DNA from: Spirochaetota bacterium
GTDB lineage: Bacteria; Spirochaetota; Brachyspiria; Brachyspirales; JACRPF01
Direction of reading: 5' to 3'
Length of the DNA stretch: 38,355 nt
Assembly (NCBI GenBank): GCA_038043445.1
Contig: JBBTBY010000092.1
Span: forward strand, 1 to 38,355
The position numbers and the translations under genes were made by a program. Positions 27,107 to 35,275 of this stretch are shown in pieces (the first letter of the stretch is position 1; every line of letters starts with the position of its first letter). The notes under the pieces are model-generated. The model ran no database searches and had not been told where the DNA came from. It saw nothing but the letters and a program-made list of their open reading frames with translations.

Positions 27107-27565
27107 TTATTTCGCTTTTCCTGAAAGTATATCCGTAAGATGATCGATGTACGCGTCAGCGCCGCCCTGCCGGTAGCCGGTCGTCGCTTTCAATCCGCCG
27201 TTGGGCGTAAGCAGCACCACGGTTGGGAAACCCTGTACGCCGTATTTCTCCGCAAGTTCACGGTTCTGTTTCACAAGGGCATCGCTTTGCTTTTTGCCCC
27301 GCGGGAAATCGACCACAACGCAGATGAGGTTCTTCTCCGCATACTGCTCGAATTCCCTGGTCGCAAACACTTCATCCCGCAGACGGAAGCACCACGGGCA
27401 CCAGTCTGAACCGGTGAAATTCAAGAGAAGATGCTTTGACGACTTTTTTGCGTCCGCAAGCGCTTTGCTCATATCGGTTTCCCATCGCGCCGTGGCAGCT
27501 GAGACAGCAAATGCTATCGACGCCATGATGGTTAATGCGAATAATGGTCTTCGGAAATCAATCAT
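27107..27565 (-). CDS. Exported thioredoxin-fold protein (CPWC active site)
   Basis: A 152-residue protein with a signal peptide (about residues 1-23; MIDFRRPLFALTIMASIAFA). The thioredoxin-like domain begins LLLNFTGSDWCPWCFRLRDEVF with the redox pair Cys56-Pro-Trp-Cys59, and the cis-proline segment is VQGFPTVVLLTPNGG. This resembles the thioredoxin_7/DsbD-gamma-like group of periplasmic thiol reductases. It likely keeps exported proteins reduced or passes electrons, perhaps together with the cytosolic thioredoxin encoded next. No membrane electron carrier of the DsbD or CcdA type is nearby. The ATG has AAGGAGAG upstream. Confidence 0.85.
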   Translation of the reverse strand: MIDFRRPLFALTIMASIAFAVSAATARWETDMSKALADAKKSSKHLLLNFTGSDWCPWCFRLRDEVFATREFEQYAEKNLICVVVDFPRGKKQSDALVKQNRELAEKYGVQGFPTVVLLTPNGGLKATTGYRQGGADAYIDHLTDILSGKAK

Positions 27566-27607
27566 GTTGCTCTCCTTAAATGATCGACATAGATCATACG
27601 ATCACAT

Positions 27608-27613
27608 ATTATA
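27608..27613 (-). promoter_or_regulatory. -10 box (TATAAT) of the thioredoxin operon
   Basis: Perfect TATAAT on the reverse strand, with a poor -35 (TTGTTG) 17 bases upstream. Start expected near 27601. It lies in an AT-rich stretch (about 27590-27765) with no gene that I can see. Confidence 0.5.
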
Positions 27614-27774
27614 ACATACAAATACTATGCCAACAAATGAATTGAAATTTGATAAGATATCGATATGAGAGTGTTAAGCGGAAGGGATCGATTAATATCT
27701 TAACGTAAAGTTGTGTTTTACAATTTAATGCGAGATTAAATGATCATCATGCGATGACTGTCGCTTATTGCAGG

Positions 27775-29313
27775 CTATGCACCCCATACGCGCGGCATCC
27801 ACATCGGCTCTTTCTTCATCTCCGCATGGACCAGTTTCAGGAGCAGCTCTTTCTTGAGCTCCTGCGATGATGCGTCATCCCAGAGATTGCGCGCTTCGCC
27901 GGGGTCTTTCTCGAGATCGAAAAGCTCTCCATAGGGGCGATCGCAGTACACGGTTATCTTATAGCGCGTATCGACGCGTGTTTTCACGTGTATCGTCGTC
28001 GGCTGATGATGGTTCTCCACGATGATATGATCGCGTGCGGACGGTGATGAACCGTTCCACACCGCTTTCTGGCTGACGCCTGTCATGGTGCGCGGGGCGT
28101 CGATACCGGCGTAATCGAGGAAGGTTTGCGGAAGATCGACAAGGGACTGCATGGCATCGCTTTTCCTTCCCGCGGGAACGACGGACGGATAGCGCACGAT
28201 GAACGGTATCTTTATCATGTCTTCATAATGGAATGGCCCCTTGGCAATGAGCCCATGATGACCGAAGAAGTGCCCGTGATCGGTGGTGAAAACGACGAGC
28301 GTGTCCTTCTCAAGCCCGAGCGCTTTGAGCTTTGCGAGTATATCGCCGATGCATGTGTCGGTAAAGCTCATCATGCCATAGTAGAGCGCGATGTCGCGCG
28401 CGAGTTTCTCATCATCATGCAGATGCGATTGGAAGCCATGCATGCCGTTGCCGTCCTTCTCCTGCCACGGCTTGAAGTCAGGCCTCTCTGTCTGCGTGAG
28501 CTTGAAATGCGGCGGATTCGCGTCATGCTCGCCCGCATGCGCTTTCGGCACGGTCAATTTTTTCGGATCATACATCGATGCCCAGGGTTCGGGAACTATA
28601 TATGGCGGATGCGGATCGGGAAAGCTCGCCCAGAGAAAGAACGGCTCATCGTTCTTGGCATGCTCGGCAAGACGCGCATTCGTCCGCTCGGCGATAAAAT
28701 TATTGTAGTGATACTCCTCCGGGAGCGTCCATGATCCGCGGCCGGGAGCATCGCCCGGGCGAAGATGCGTGTTCTTCTGCGGCTTACCGTATTCCTGGAA
28801 ATAGTCACGCCAGTTCGTAAGCCCCTTCTCTTCCATCCACAGGCCATAATGCTGTCCGGCATGCATCTCATCGGTGTGATTTCGCAGAAGCTCGATATGC
28901 TCAAAGCCGTAGAACGGCCCGGTGAAATTGCGCCAGAATGCAAGGTCCTGCTGGAGGGGATTGGACTCTATCGACGGATACGCGCCGGTAGTAAGGAGCT
29001 GCTGGAAATGCGCCTTGCCGATAAGTGAGGTGCGATACCCCGCTTTCTGGAAGTCATCGCCGACGGTGTGCGCATTATCCGGGAGTTTCGTCCCGAGCGA
29101 CCATGCCCCGTGCTGGCTCGGGTACTGGCCGGTTATCATCGAGGCGCGCGTGGGAGTGCAGGTCGGGTTCGGGCAATAGGCGCGGGTGAACATCACGCCT
29201 TCTGCGGCGAGCGAATCGAGCACAGGAGTCCGTATCTCGGGGTTGAGGCAGCCGAGCGTATTCCAGTGCTGCTGGTCCGTGGTGATAAGAAGGATGTTCG
29301 GACGTTTTGCCAT
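27775..29313 (-). CDS. S1-family sulfatase, cytosolic
   Basis: A 512-residue sulfatase. The start RPNILLITTDQQ holds the metal-binding Asp. The modification motif C-T-P-T-R (residues 52-56) is followed by ASMITGQYPSQHG, and the Cys would be converted to formylglycine. Other alkaline-phosphatase-fold motifs are FTTDHGHFFGHHG and GPFHYEDMIKIPFIVRYP. It would remove sulfate esters from sugars. No signal peptide is seen, unlike most glycan sulfatases of marine bacteria, so it should act on imported fragments. No formylglycine-forming or anSME maturase is in the window. GGGAG precedes the ATG. It is divergent from an AraC regulator, 119 bases apart, which probably controls it. Confidence 0.93.
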   Translation of the reverse strand: MAKRPNILLITTDQQHWNTLGCLNPEIRTPVLDSLAAEGVMFTRAYCPNPTCTPTRASMITGQYPSQHGAWSLGTKLPDNAHTVGDDFQKAGYRTSLIGKAHFQQLLTTGAYPSIESNPLQQDLAFWRNFTGPFYGFEHIELLRNHTDEMHAGQHYGLWMEEKGLTNWRDYFQEYGKPQKNTHLRPGDAPGRGSWTLPEEYHYNNFIAERTNARLAEHAKNDEPFFLWASFPDPHPPYIVPEPWASMYDPKKLTVPKAHAGEHDANPPHFKLTQTERPDFKPWQEKDGNGMHGFQSHLHDDEKLARDIALYYGMMSFTDTCIGDILAKLKALGLEKDTLVVFTTDHGHFFGHHGLIAKGPFHYEDMIKIPFIVRYPSVVPAGRKSDAMQSLVDLPQTFLDYAGIDAPRTMTGVSQKAVWNGSSPSARDHIIVENHHQPTTIHVKTRVDTRYKITVYCDRPYGELFDLEKDPGEARNLWDDASSQELKKELLLKLVHAEMKKEPMWMPRVWGA

Positions 29314-29341
29314 GGGGAGCTCCCGTATCGATGTCGTCTAT

Positions 29342-29370
29342 ACCATACACCGCGAAGGGCCGATGGTCAA
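29342..29370 (-). promoter_or_regulatory. Putative promoter of the sulfatase gene
   Basis: Reverse strand: TTGACC (29370-29365), 17-base spacer, TATGGT (29347-29342). Start expected near 29335. Confidence 0.5.
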
Positions 29371-29381
29371 TGTATGCAAGT
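29370..29381. promoter_or_regulatory. Possible AraC-type operator shared with the GH42 regulator region
   Basis: ATGTATGCAAGT, identical to 17773-17784. It lies directly upstream of the sulfatase -35 box (about -36 to -47 from the predicted start), a usual place for an AraC-type activator. It also lies upstream of the divergent AraC promoter. Confidence 0.35.
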
Positions 29382-29398
29382 GTCGGCATTGTACGAAA

Positions 29399-29426
29399 TT
29401 GACAGCATTCGCCGGCGCGATATACT
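29399..29426 (+). promoter_or_regulatory. Sigma-70 promoter of the AraC gene 29433-30191
   Basis: TTGACA (29399-29404), 16-base spacer, TATACT (29421-29426). Only six bases separate the -10 from the ATG, so the mRNA would start at or next to the start codon. Confidence 0.6.
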
Positions 29427-29432
29427 CGGCAC

Positions 29433-30191
29433 ATGAGAATACTAAGCGTCGGATTCCATGAGACCTATCACGCCATGCCCGTGCATCAGGACCGTGCTGC
29501 CGAACTCCATTACATCATCGAGGGGGAAGCCGATTTTGAATGCGCGGGCAAACGCACACAGGTAAAGCCGGGGCATTTCTTCGCTGTCTTCCCGAATGAA
29601 TCCCATCGTATCATCCCCGCCGGAAAAGAGCCGTATGTGCGGCAGTATATCATTGCAGCAGAGCTCGGCGATGAGCTGGCCCGTGATCTCAGAACGGCAA
29701 TGCGTTCCCGCCGCTACTTCTTCATCGGCACGAACCGCCGCTATTTCTTCGAGGACATCCGGCGCAAGTGGCGCGCGAACCGCCATCTCGCCTTGTCCGC
29801 AGTATGTGCCCTCTCATCGCTTATTCACGACTGCCTCGGCGGGATATCCGCATCCATGGATGATACGCTCGAACATGCGCTTGCCTGTCTCCAGACATCG
29901 GTATACGGTTCGATATCGCTTGCCGAGATAGCCCGACGCATCGGTGTTCCGCGGGAACGGGCGATACGCCTTTTCAAGGAGCGCACCGGCATGCCGCCGC
30001 TCAAATATTTCTCGCTCATAAAAGTGGAGACCGCTGCGGGGATGCTTGCGGGCACAGGGCGTTCGCTTGAGGACATCGCCGAAGCGCTGTCATTCACCGA
30101 CACCGCACATTTCAGCCGTGTGTTCAAGCGGTATAAGGGTGTGACGCCCGGTGCATACCGGTCACGCCTGACACAGGATCGATATGCGTGA
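29433..30191 (+). CDS. AraC-family transcriptional regulator, probably leaderless
   Basis: A 252-residue regulator, short for the family. The compact N-terminal cupin-like sensor has AAELHYIIEGEADFECAGK, then KPGHFFAVFPNESHRI. The C-terminal part has two helix-turn-helix motifs (SISLAEIARRIGVPRERAIRLFKE and SLEDIAEALSFTDTAHFSRVFKR) and the closing GVTPGAYR. It is divergent from the sulfatase gene and probably its activator. There is no Shine-Dalgarno before 29433, and the consensus promoter places transcription start at the ATG itself. A later ATG (29475) lacks a ribosome site too and would cut into the sensor domain. Confidence 0.88.
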   Translation: MRILSVGFHETYHAMPVHQDRAAELHYIIEGEADFECAGKRTQVKPGHFFAVFPNESHRIIPAGKEPYVRQYIIAAELGDELARDLRTAMRSRRYFFIGTNRRYFFEDIRRKWRANRHLALSAVCALSSLIHDCLGGISASMDDTLEHALACLQTSVYGSISLAEIARRIGVPRERAIRLFKERTGMPPLKYFSLIKVETAAGMLAGTGRSLEDIAEALSFTDTAHFSRVFKRYKGVTPGAYRSRLTQDRYA

Positions 30192-30196
30192 CAGCA

Positions 30197-30679
30197 TCAG
30201 CGCAATGATCTCGCCGCGGCCTTGAACGCGTCGAATTGCGCCCGATAATTATTGGATGCATATACGAACGTTCGTTCCGAAGCGAGTACCCCGTTCGTAT
30301 AGAGAAAATATCCTACGCCGTTCTCAGGCACGCCGAAGGGAAGCGCCGCTTTCCCATCGAAGTCGAGGTAGCAGGCATTGCTCGGCTCGCTCGTGCGAAG
30401 CGAACCCGTTATAAGCCCGTGCACGAAGAACGGTGCCCGTGATATATCGACCAGGCGGATGACGGTACTGCCGCGGCAGGCGGCGATACACTCCCGTTCC
30501 TGCGGCAGTGAGCTGTCTGATGCCTCGCGGCTGCGGTAGACAAGCATGGCGACGGAAGAACGCATGAAAGGTGCGGTCGATAGAGGACGGTCGAATTGAT
30601 CCTTGATGGAAATGACCGGGAGCGCCCTCGGGGCGCCGAATATTGCCGCAGCGAACAAAAAAACGAGCGCGTATCGCAT
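30197..30679 (-). CDS. Small exported protein, possibly an inactive thioredoxin/peroxiredoxin-like fold
   Basis: A 160-residue protein with a signal peptide (MRYALVFLFAAAIFGAPRAL). The mature start ISIKDQFDRPLS is like the opening of peroxiredoxin/YtfJ-type thioredoxin folds, followed by a strand VAMLVYRSREAS where the redox Cys would normally lie. Later segments (TVIRLVDISRAPFF, LDFDGKAALPFGVPENGVGYFLYTNG) fit the same fold. No CxxC pair is present, so a redox role is unlikely. The start at 30679 is fixed by a promoter whose -10 box lies just upstream (30703-30698) and by GAGG before the ATG. It converges on the AraC gene with 5 bases between. Confidence 0.65.
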   Translation of the reverse strand: MRYALVFLFAAAIFGAPRALPVISIKDQFDRPLSTAPFMRSSVAMLVYRSREASDSSLPQERECIAACRGSTVIRLVDISRAPFFVHGLITGSLRTSEPSNACYLDFDGKAALPFGVPENGVGYFLYTNGVLASERTFVYASNNYRAQFDAFKAAARSLR

Positions 30680-30697
30680 GGATGACCTCTGGTTCGG

Positions 30698-30725
30698 AGT
30701 ATACGTATAGGGCATCAGTCGTCAA
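30698..30725 (-). promoter_or_regulatory. Sigma-70 promoter of the small exported protein gene
   Basis: Reverse strand: TTGACG (30725-30720), 16-base spacer, TATACT (30703-30698). Start expected near 30691. This rules out an upstream ATG at 30715 as start codon. Confidence 0.6.
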
Positions 30726-30747
30726 TAGCGTGGGATCGTGGCGGTAG

Positions 30748-30777
30748 TTGACATAATAATGAAAGTAGTGTACTAAT
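30748..30777 (+). promoter_or_regulatory. Putative promoter of topA
   Basis: Perfect TTGACA (30748-30753), then after 17-18 bases a -10 box read as TACTAA or ACTAAT, preceded by TG. Start expected near 30783-30785, the first base of the hairpin. Confidence 0.5.
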
Positions 30778-30782
30778 CATCT

Positions 30783-30809
30783 ATCCGCGCATTACCGTGC
30801 GGATTTTTT
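30783..30809 (+). terminator. Terminator-like hairpin in the topA leader
   Basis: ATCCGCGC pairs with GTGCGGAT (one G-U pair) around the 6-base loop ATTACC, directly followed by a run of six T. It has the form of an intrinsic terminator, yet no forward gene ends upstream. It lies between the topA promoter and the topA start (30851), so it may attenuate topA or protect the mRNA 5' end. Confidence 0.6.
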
Positions 30810-30850
30810 GTATCCTAATATGGAAGATTTCTGAAAAAGGCAAGGCATGC

Positions 30851-33061
30851 ATGGCTGAAGCGGCAGAAGGTACTACCGACAAGGTAGTGAAGAAGAAGCG
30901 AACGAGGATCACGGAGAAGAAGAAGCTTGTCATAGTCGAGTCGCCGGCGAAGGCGAAGACGATAAACCGCTATCTGGGCAACGACTATTTTGTGACCTCA
31001 TCCATGGGGCATTTGATCGATCTCCCGAAATCCCGCATGGCCGTTGATTTCAACAACAATTTCGAACCGGAATACATAACGATTCGAGGACGGGCGAAGG
31101 TGCTCAATGCGCTCAAGAAGCAGGCAAAGAACGCTTCGGTGATCCTCCTCGCATCCGACGATGACAGGGAGGGGGAATCGATAGCCTGGCATATCAGCAA
31201 TGAGATGAAAAAGGTTGCCGCCGACGTTCCCATCCAGCGCATCGTGTTCGAGGAGATCACGAAGGACGCGCTCATCGAAGCGGTCAATCATCCGCGCGCG
31301 ATCGATGTCAACAAAGTGAATGCACAGAAGGCGCGGCGCGTGCTCGATCGTGTCGTCGGCTATAACTTAAGCCCGCTCCTCTGGGAGAAAGTGAAAAAGG
31401 GGCTTTCCGCCGGGCGCGTGCAGTCCGTGGCGCTGCGTCTCGTCGTCGAACGCGAGAACGAGATACTTGAATTCAATCCCGTGGAATATTGGTCCATCGA
31501 TGCTGAAGTGAAGCATAAGACGAAAGCGTTCACCATTGCCATGACGAAGTTCAACGGCGAGAAGCCCGACCTTAAGGATAAGGCATCCGTGGACGCGGTC
31601 ATCGCATCGATCAACGGCAAGGAATTTACCGTCGCGGATATCGATGTGAAGGAGAAATTCAGGAATCCGCTCCCGCCGTATACCACGAGCAAACTGCAGC
31701 AGGCGGCATCCACCGCGCTCGGCTACAATGCGCCGAAGACCATGCAGATAGCACAGATGCTCTATGAGGGGGTCGAGATCGACGGGCAGCCGTTCGGTCT
31801 TATCACCTATATGAGAACGGATTCGACGCGTGTGTCGGAATACGCGCAGGGGCAGACGCGAGAATTCATCACAAAGGAATACGGCCCGGAATACGTGCCT
31901 GAGAAGCCGCCGGTGTACGCGGTGAAGAAAAACGCGCAGGACGCGCACGAGGCGATACGCCCGACCGACGTCAACTTCACGCCGGAGAAGATAAAGCAGC
32001 ATCTCTCGCGCGATCTTTTCCGTCTCTACAAGCTCATCTGGGAACGCTTCGTGTCGTCGCAGATGCCCCCGGCGCGCTTTGAGGCGAAGCGGGTGACGAT
32101 ACGCTCCGGCGACGCGGAGTTCACCGCGTCATCATCGAAACCGCTTTTTGACGGATATCTCAAGCCGCTTTCCATCGATGAGGAGGCGGAAGAGGGGAGC
32201 AAGATCCCGCATCTATCGGTCGGCGAGATTCTGGCGCTTGAACGCATGCTCCCCGAACAGCATTTCACCGCGCCCCCGCCGCGCTTTACCGATGCGACGC
32301 TCGTGAAGATACTCGAAGAATCCGGCATCGGACGCCCGTCCACCTATGCCCCGACGATCAAGACGATCATCGGACGCCATTATGTCGTACGCAAGGGGAA
32401 GCAGCTCGTGCCCACCGAGATAGGCAAGCTCGTCAATGAGCTTATCACCGAGAATTTCCCGAAGCTTGTTGACGCAGCGTTCACCGCGAACATGGAGCTT
32501 GCGCTCGATAAGGTGGAGGATGCATCCACCGAATGGCATGCCGTGCTGAGCGATTTCTACCCCGAGTTCATGCAGACGCTGGCCACCGCAACGGAAACGA
32601 TAAAGAACATGAAGAATTTCTTCGATCAGGCGACCGAGTTCGTCTGCGAGAAATGCGGCAAGCCCATGATAAAGCGCCTCGGGCGCTACGGCTATTTCCT
32701 CGCCTGCAGCGGATTCCCCGACTGCCGCAACGCGAAGAGCATACCGCTCGGCAAATGCCCGAAATGCGCGGGTGTCATCACGCTCAAGCGTTCGAAGCGC
32801 GGACGGGAATTCTACGGCTGTTCGAAATATCCCACCTGCGATTTCGTCACCTGGGACCGCCCCTCCGGCAAGGATTGCCCGAAATGTACGTCCATGCTCG
32901 TACAGAAGAACATTCGCGCCAAGGGCATGACGCTCGCCTGCATCAATGCGGAATGCGATTACACCGAAGCGGTCGATGAGAACGGGGAATCGTTCCCTGC
33001 CGATAAGGCCGTTGCGGGCATCCCCGACGCTGCGGATAAGACCGATACACCCGTATCATGA
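30851..33061 (+). CDS. topA: DNA topoisomerase I
   Basis: A 736-residue type IA topoisomerase that relaxes negatively supercoiled DNA. It has a Lys-rich N-terminal tail, the Toprim domain (KLVIVESPAKAKTINRYLG near residues 30-50 and DDDREGESIAWH), the four-domain toroid, and the active-site Tyr320 in FGLITYMRTDSTRVS. The SGIGRPSTYAPT motif follows, then three C-terminal four-Cys zinc ribbons (about 598-625, 635-663 and 675-702), each of the CxxC...C...C type. Length and domains are as expected for the bacterial enzyme. The start is ATG 30851 with AAGG upstream; a GTG at 30797 opens the frame earlier but lies inside the leader hairpin. Its stop overlaps the end of the converging AraC gene by 6 bases. 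Confidence 0.97.
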   Translation: MAEAAEGTTDKVVKKKRTRITEKKKLVIVESPAKAKTINRYLGNDYFVTSSMGHLIDLPKSRMAVDFNNNFEPEYITIRGRAKVLNALKKQAKNASVILLASDDDREGESIAWHISNEMKKVAADVPIQRIVFEEITKDALIEAVNHPRAIDVNKVNAQKARRVLDRVVGYNLSPLLWEKVKKGLSAGRVQSVALRLVVERENEILEFNPVEYWSIDAEVKHKTKAFTIAMTKFNGEKPDLKDKASVDAVIASINGKEFTVADIDVKEKFRNPLPPYTTSKLQQAASTALGYNAPKTMQIAQMLYEGVEIDGQPFGLITYMRTDSTRVSEYAQGQTREFITKEYGPEYVPEKPPVYAVKKNAQDAHEAIRPTDVNFTPEKIKQHLSRDLFRLYKLIWERFVSSQMPPARFEAKRVTIRSGDAEFTASSSKPLFDGYLKPLSIDEEAEEGSKIPHLSVGEILALERMLPEQHFTAPPPRFTDATLVKILEESGIGRPSTYAPTIKTIIGRHYVVRKGKQLVPTEIGKLVNELITENFPKLVDAAFTANMELALDKVEDASTEWHAVLSDFYPEFMQTLATATETIKNMKNFFDQATEFVCEKCGKPMIKRLGRYGYFLACSGFPDCRNAKSIPLGKCPKCAGVITLKRSKRGREFYGCSKYPTCDFVTWDRPSGKDCPKCTSMLVQKNIRAKGMTLACINAECDYTEAVDENGESFPADKAVAGIPDAADKTDTPVS

Positions 33062-33892
33062 GAAGCGCTTGAACGCCTCCGGCGGCCGCCCCTCATAGCG
33101 CTTGAAGAGCCTGCTGAAATACAGCTCATCCTCGTATCCCACGGCGCGCGATGCCTCGCGAACCGTGGCGCCCGCATAGAGCATGTCTTTCGCACGCGCG
33201 ATGCGCGCGGTCAGGCAGTATTTTTTCGGTGTCATACCGACCGTTTTCTTGAAGAGCGCCGCCGTGTACCGCGGGCCGAACGGCGAACGCGCGAGCGCCG
33301 TTTCGACGACGTTCGTCCCGGCGATGTCCTTATCGATGATGGAAAGCATTTCGACGATGAATGAGTGTTCGCCGCCCGTCGAGGCATCGGCGACCGATGC
33401 GTCCGAAAAATAATCGGACAGTATCGCAAGGAAAAGTCCGTAGCGTTTCAGCGCATCGCTCCCCGAGCGTTTCAGGGCGATATAGGATTCAACGGCCGCT
33501 TTCGTTTCGGCCCAGCGCGAGAAGCGCACGAGCACGCTGCAATCGATGAGCGAAAAGAGATCGATAGTGCCGAAAAGCTTTATTTCGAAATGCTGTGCGA
33601 AGACACGGAAATGCTTCCGTGCGGTATGGACCGCCGTAAGGTTGAGACCCTTGCGCATGAGAAAAGCCATGCCCTCGCTAAGGAGGTGCTCTTTGCCGTT
33701 GACGATACAGAGCGCTTCGCCCTCAAAGCAGATGAAGAGGTCATAATCGGCAAAGAGCTGGTCATCGATGGACCAGTGCGGTGTTACCGTATCGAAGTAG
33801 AACCAATCCGCCGCTTCGATGCGCAGTGTCTCGGGGCGTATCGTATCGATGATGCGTTTCTTTTCGTCCATGCCGTTTTGCATTTTGTCCAT
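33056..33892 (-). CDS. AraC-family transcriptional regulator
   Basis: A 278-residue regulator with an N-terminal sensor of cupin type (HWSIDDQLFADYDLFICFEG, then EHLLSEGMAFLMRKG) and two C-terminal helix-turn-helix motifs (GMTPKKYCLTARIARAKDML and ATVREASRAVGYEDELYFSRLFKR, the second followed by the usual PPEAF). A longer frame starts at 33955, but that ATG would face the ATG of the next gene base for base, and a -10 box (33922-33917, TATACT) lies downstream of it. The ATG at 33892, preceded by GGAACGGAC, is therefore preferred. Divergent from the URO-D-like operon, which it probably regulates. Confidence 0.87.
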   Translation of the reverse strand: MDKMQNGMDEKKRIIDTIRPETLRIEAADWFYFDTVTPHWSIDDQLFADYDLFICFEGEALCIVNGKEHLLSEGMAFLMRKGLNLTAVHTARKHFRVFAQHFEIKLFGTIDLFSLIDCSVLVRFSRWAETKAAVESYIALKRSGSDALKRYGLFLAILSDYFSDASVADASTGGEHSFIVEMLSIIDKDIAGTNVVETALARSPFGPRYTAALFKKTVGMTPKKYCLTARIARAKDMLYAGATVREASRAVGYEDELYFSRLFKRYEGRPPEAFKRFS

Positions 33893-33916
33893 GTCCGTTC
33901 CGACGGGGATGGCGAT

Positions 33917-33922
33917 AGTATA
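33917..33922 (-). promoter_or_regulatory. -10 box of the AraC gene 33056-33892
   Basis: TATACT on the reverse strand, with a weak -35 (TTTATC) 16 bases upstream. It overlaps a possible + strand -10 (TATACC, 33920-33925) for the divergent URO-D-like gene, within a gap of 61 bases. Confidence 0.4.
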
Positions 33923-33953
33923 TACCGTATCCGAAAATGATAAAGGACGGACC

Positions 33954-35180
33954 ATGAGTGATAAGGATATCCTCCGAGGACTTGCACAGCGCTACCGGGA
34001 CATCTCTGCAATGCCGGTGCAGCAGGAACGCCGCGACCTCTGGCGGCGGCACAATTCGCTCAAGGAGACGCGTCCGCTCATCTATGTGCGAGAGGGTACC
34101 GCATGGAACGAGATACCGGAGATAACGGGACTTACCTGTGCCGACCCGCTGTTCCAGAGGCACGAGCGCTTCTTCCGCGCCATGCTTTTCCAGGAGACCA
34201 TCGGCGATGATTATATATTCGAACCATATGTCGTCGTGCAGGCATCGTATGTACTCCCCGGGAACGGCGTGTGGGGGCTTACAACGCATGTCGAACAGAG
34301 CGACAGCGATGAAGGCGGCAGGAATTTCTATCACAATGCACCCATCAAGGACCATGCCGATGCAGGGCGGATGACCGTGCCGGTGCATCGCATCGACGAA
34401 CGGAGAACGGCAGATGATCTTGAGCGCATTTCCGACGCGATAGGCGATATCATTCCCGTCGTACTTTCGCGCGCGCCGGTATGGCGGCACTGGAACGCCG
34501 ATATCTCGACCGAGCTTACCAAGCTCCGCGGCATGGAAGCGCTCATGATGGACATGTATGACGATCCTGCGTGGCTTCACGGTGTGCTCGGTTTCATGCG
34601 CGACGGCATACTCAAGGCGCAGGATGAGGCTGAGCGCGCCGGCGACTGGCATCTCTATGATAATAATAATCAGGCGATGAGCTATGCGGAGGGATTGCCC
34701 GATCCTTCGGCAAACGCGCAATCGGTGCCGCGCGCAAAGCTCTGGGCGCATGTTGCCGCGCAGGAATTGACGCTCATCTCTCCCGCCATGCATGATGAAT
34801 TCATGCTCCGGTATCAGCTGCCCATTATGGAGAAATTCGGTCTTGTCGCATACGGCTGCTGCGAGGACCTTACACAGAAGATCGATATCCTCCGTACGGT
34901 GAAGAACCTTCGCCGCATCGCGGTCGCGCCGCGTGCGAACGTGCGCGTTTGTGCGGAAGCGATCGGCAGGGACTACGTGTTCTCCTGGCGCCCGAACCCC
35001 GCGGAAATGGTGTGCTGCGGGTATGACGAAGCGAAGGTGAAGCGCATCGTGAAAAAAGCGCTTGCCGATGCGAAGGGGTGCCACATCGACATTACGCTCA
35101 AGGACATTCAGACCGTCGAGCGCGATCCGACGCGTCTTGCACGATGGGTCAATGCGGTACGGGAGGTCATTGCCGCCTGA
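33954..35180 (+). CDS. Uroporphyrinogen-decarboxylase-like protein (not haem synthesis)
   Basis: A 408-residue cytosolic TIM-barrel protein related to the URO-D/MtaA superfamily. The C-terminal half has the subgroup pattern FGLVAYGCCEDLTQKIDILR, then LRRIAVAPRANV, then DYVFSWRPNPAEMV. Here a Cys-Cys-Glu segment (near residue 303) may bind zinc, as in corrinoid methyltransferases. Such proteins are common in sugar-degrading operons of spirochaetes and PVC bacteria, where their reaction is unknown; they are not true HemE. AAAGGA precedes the ATG by six bases. It is divergent from an AraC regulator and followed by a toroid-type protein, so a role in breakdown of a sugar derivative is inferred. 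Confidence 0.85.
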   Translation: MSDKDILRGLAQRYRDISAMPVQQERRDLWRRHNSLKETRPLIYVREGTAWNEIPEITGLTCADPLFQRHERFFRAMLFQETIGDDYIFEPYVVVQASYVLPGNGVWGLTTHVEQSDSDEGGRNFYHNAPIKDHADAGRMTVPVHRIDERRTADDLERISDAIGDIIPVVLSRAPVWRHWNADISTELTKLRGMEALMMDMYDDPAWLHGVLGFMRDGILKAQDEAERAGDWHLYDNNNQAMSYAEGLPDPSANAQSVPRAKLWAHVAAQELTLISPAMHDEFMLRYQLPIMEKFGLVAYGCCEDLTQKIDILRTVKNLRRIAVAPRANVRVCAEAIGRDYVFSWRPNPAEMVCCGYDEAKVKRIVKKALADAKGCHIDITLKDIQTVERDPTRLARWVNAVREVIAA

Positions 35181-35275
35181 AACGTCGCTTTTTTCGGCGC
35201 AAAAATGTCTTTTTTCTCCAAGACCATCCCCGTCCGCATAACTACCTTTGCACTACACGCATCGGCAGGGACAGT
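35181..35275 (+). other. Spacer between the URO-D-like and toroid genes
   Basis: 95 bases with two T-runs (35190-35194 and 35209-35216) but no hairpin that I can pair. An ATG at 35205 opens a 26-codon frame that ends at TAG (35283-35285), right where the toroid frame begins. It has no ribosome site. Confidence 0.4.

Noticed and set aside
33762-35084. A 440-codon open frame opposite the URO-D-like gene
   Set aside because: Same reason: antisense shadow, no recognisable domain, and it overlaps two supported genes.
35185-35220. Intrinsic terminator after the URO-D-like gene
   Set aside because: T-runs are present, but the flanking bases do not pair into a stem.
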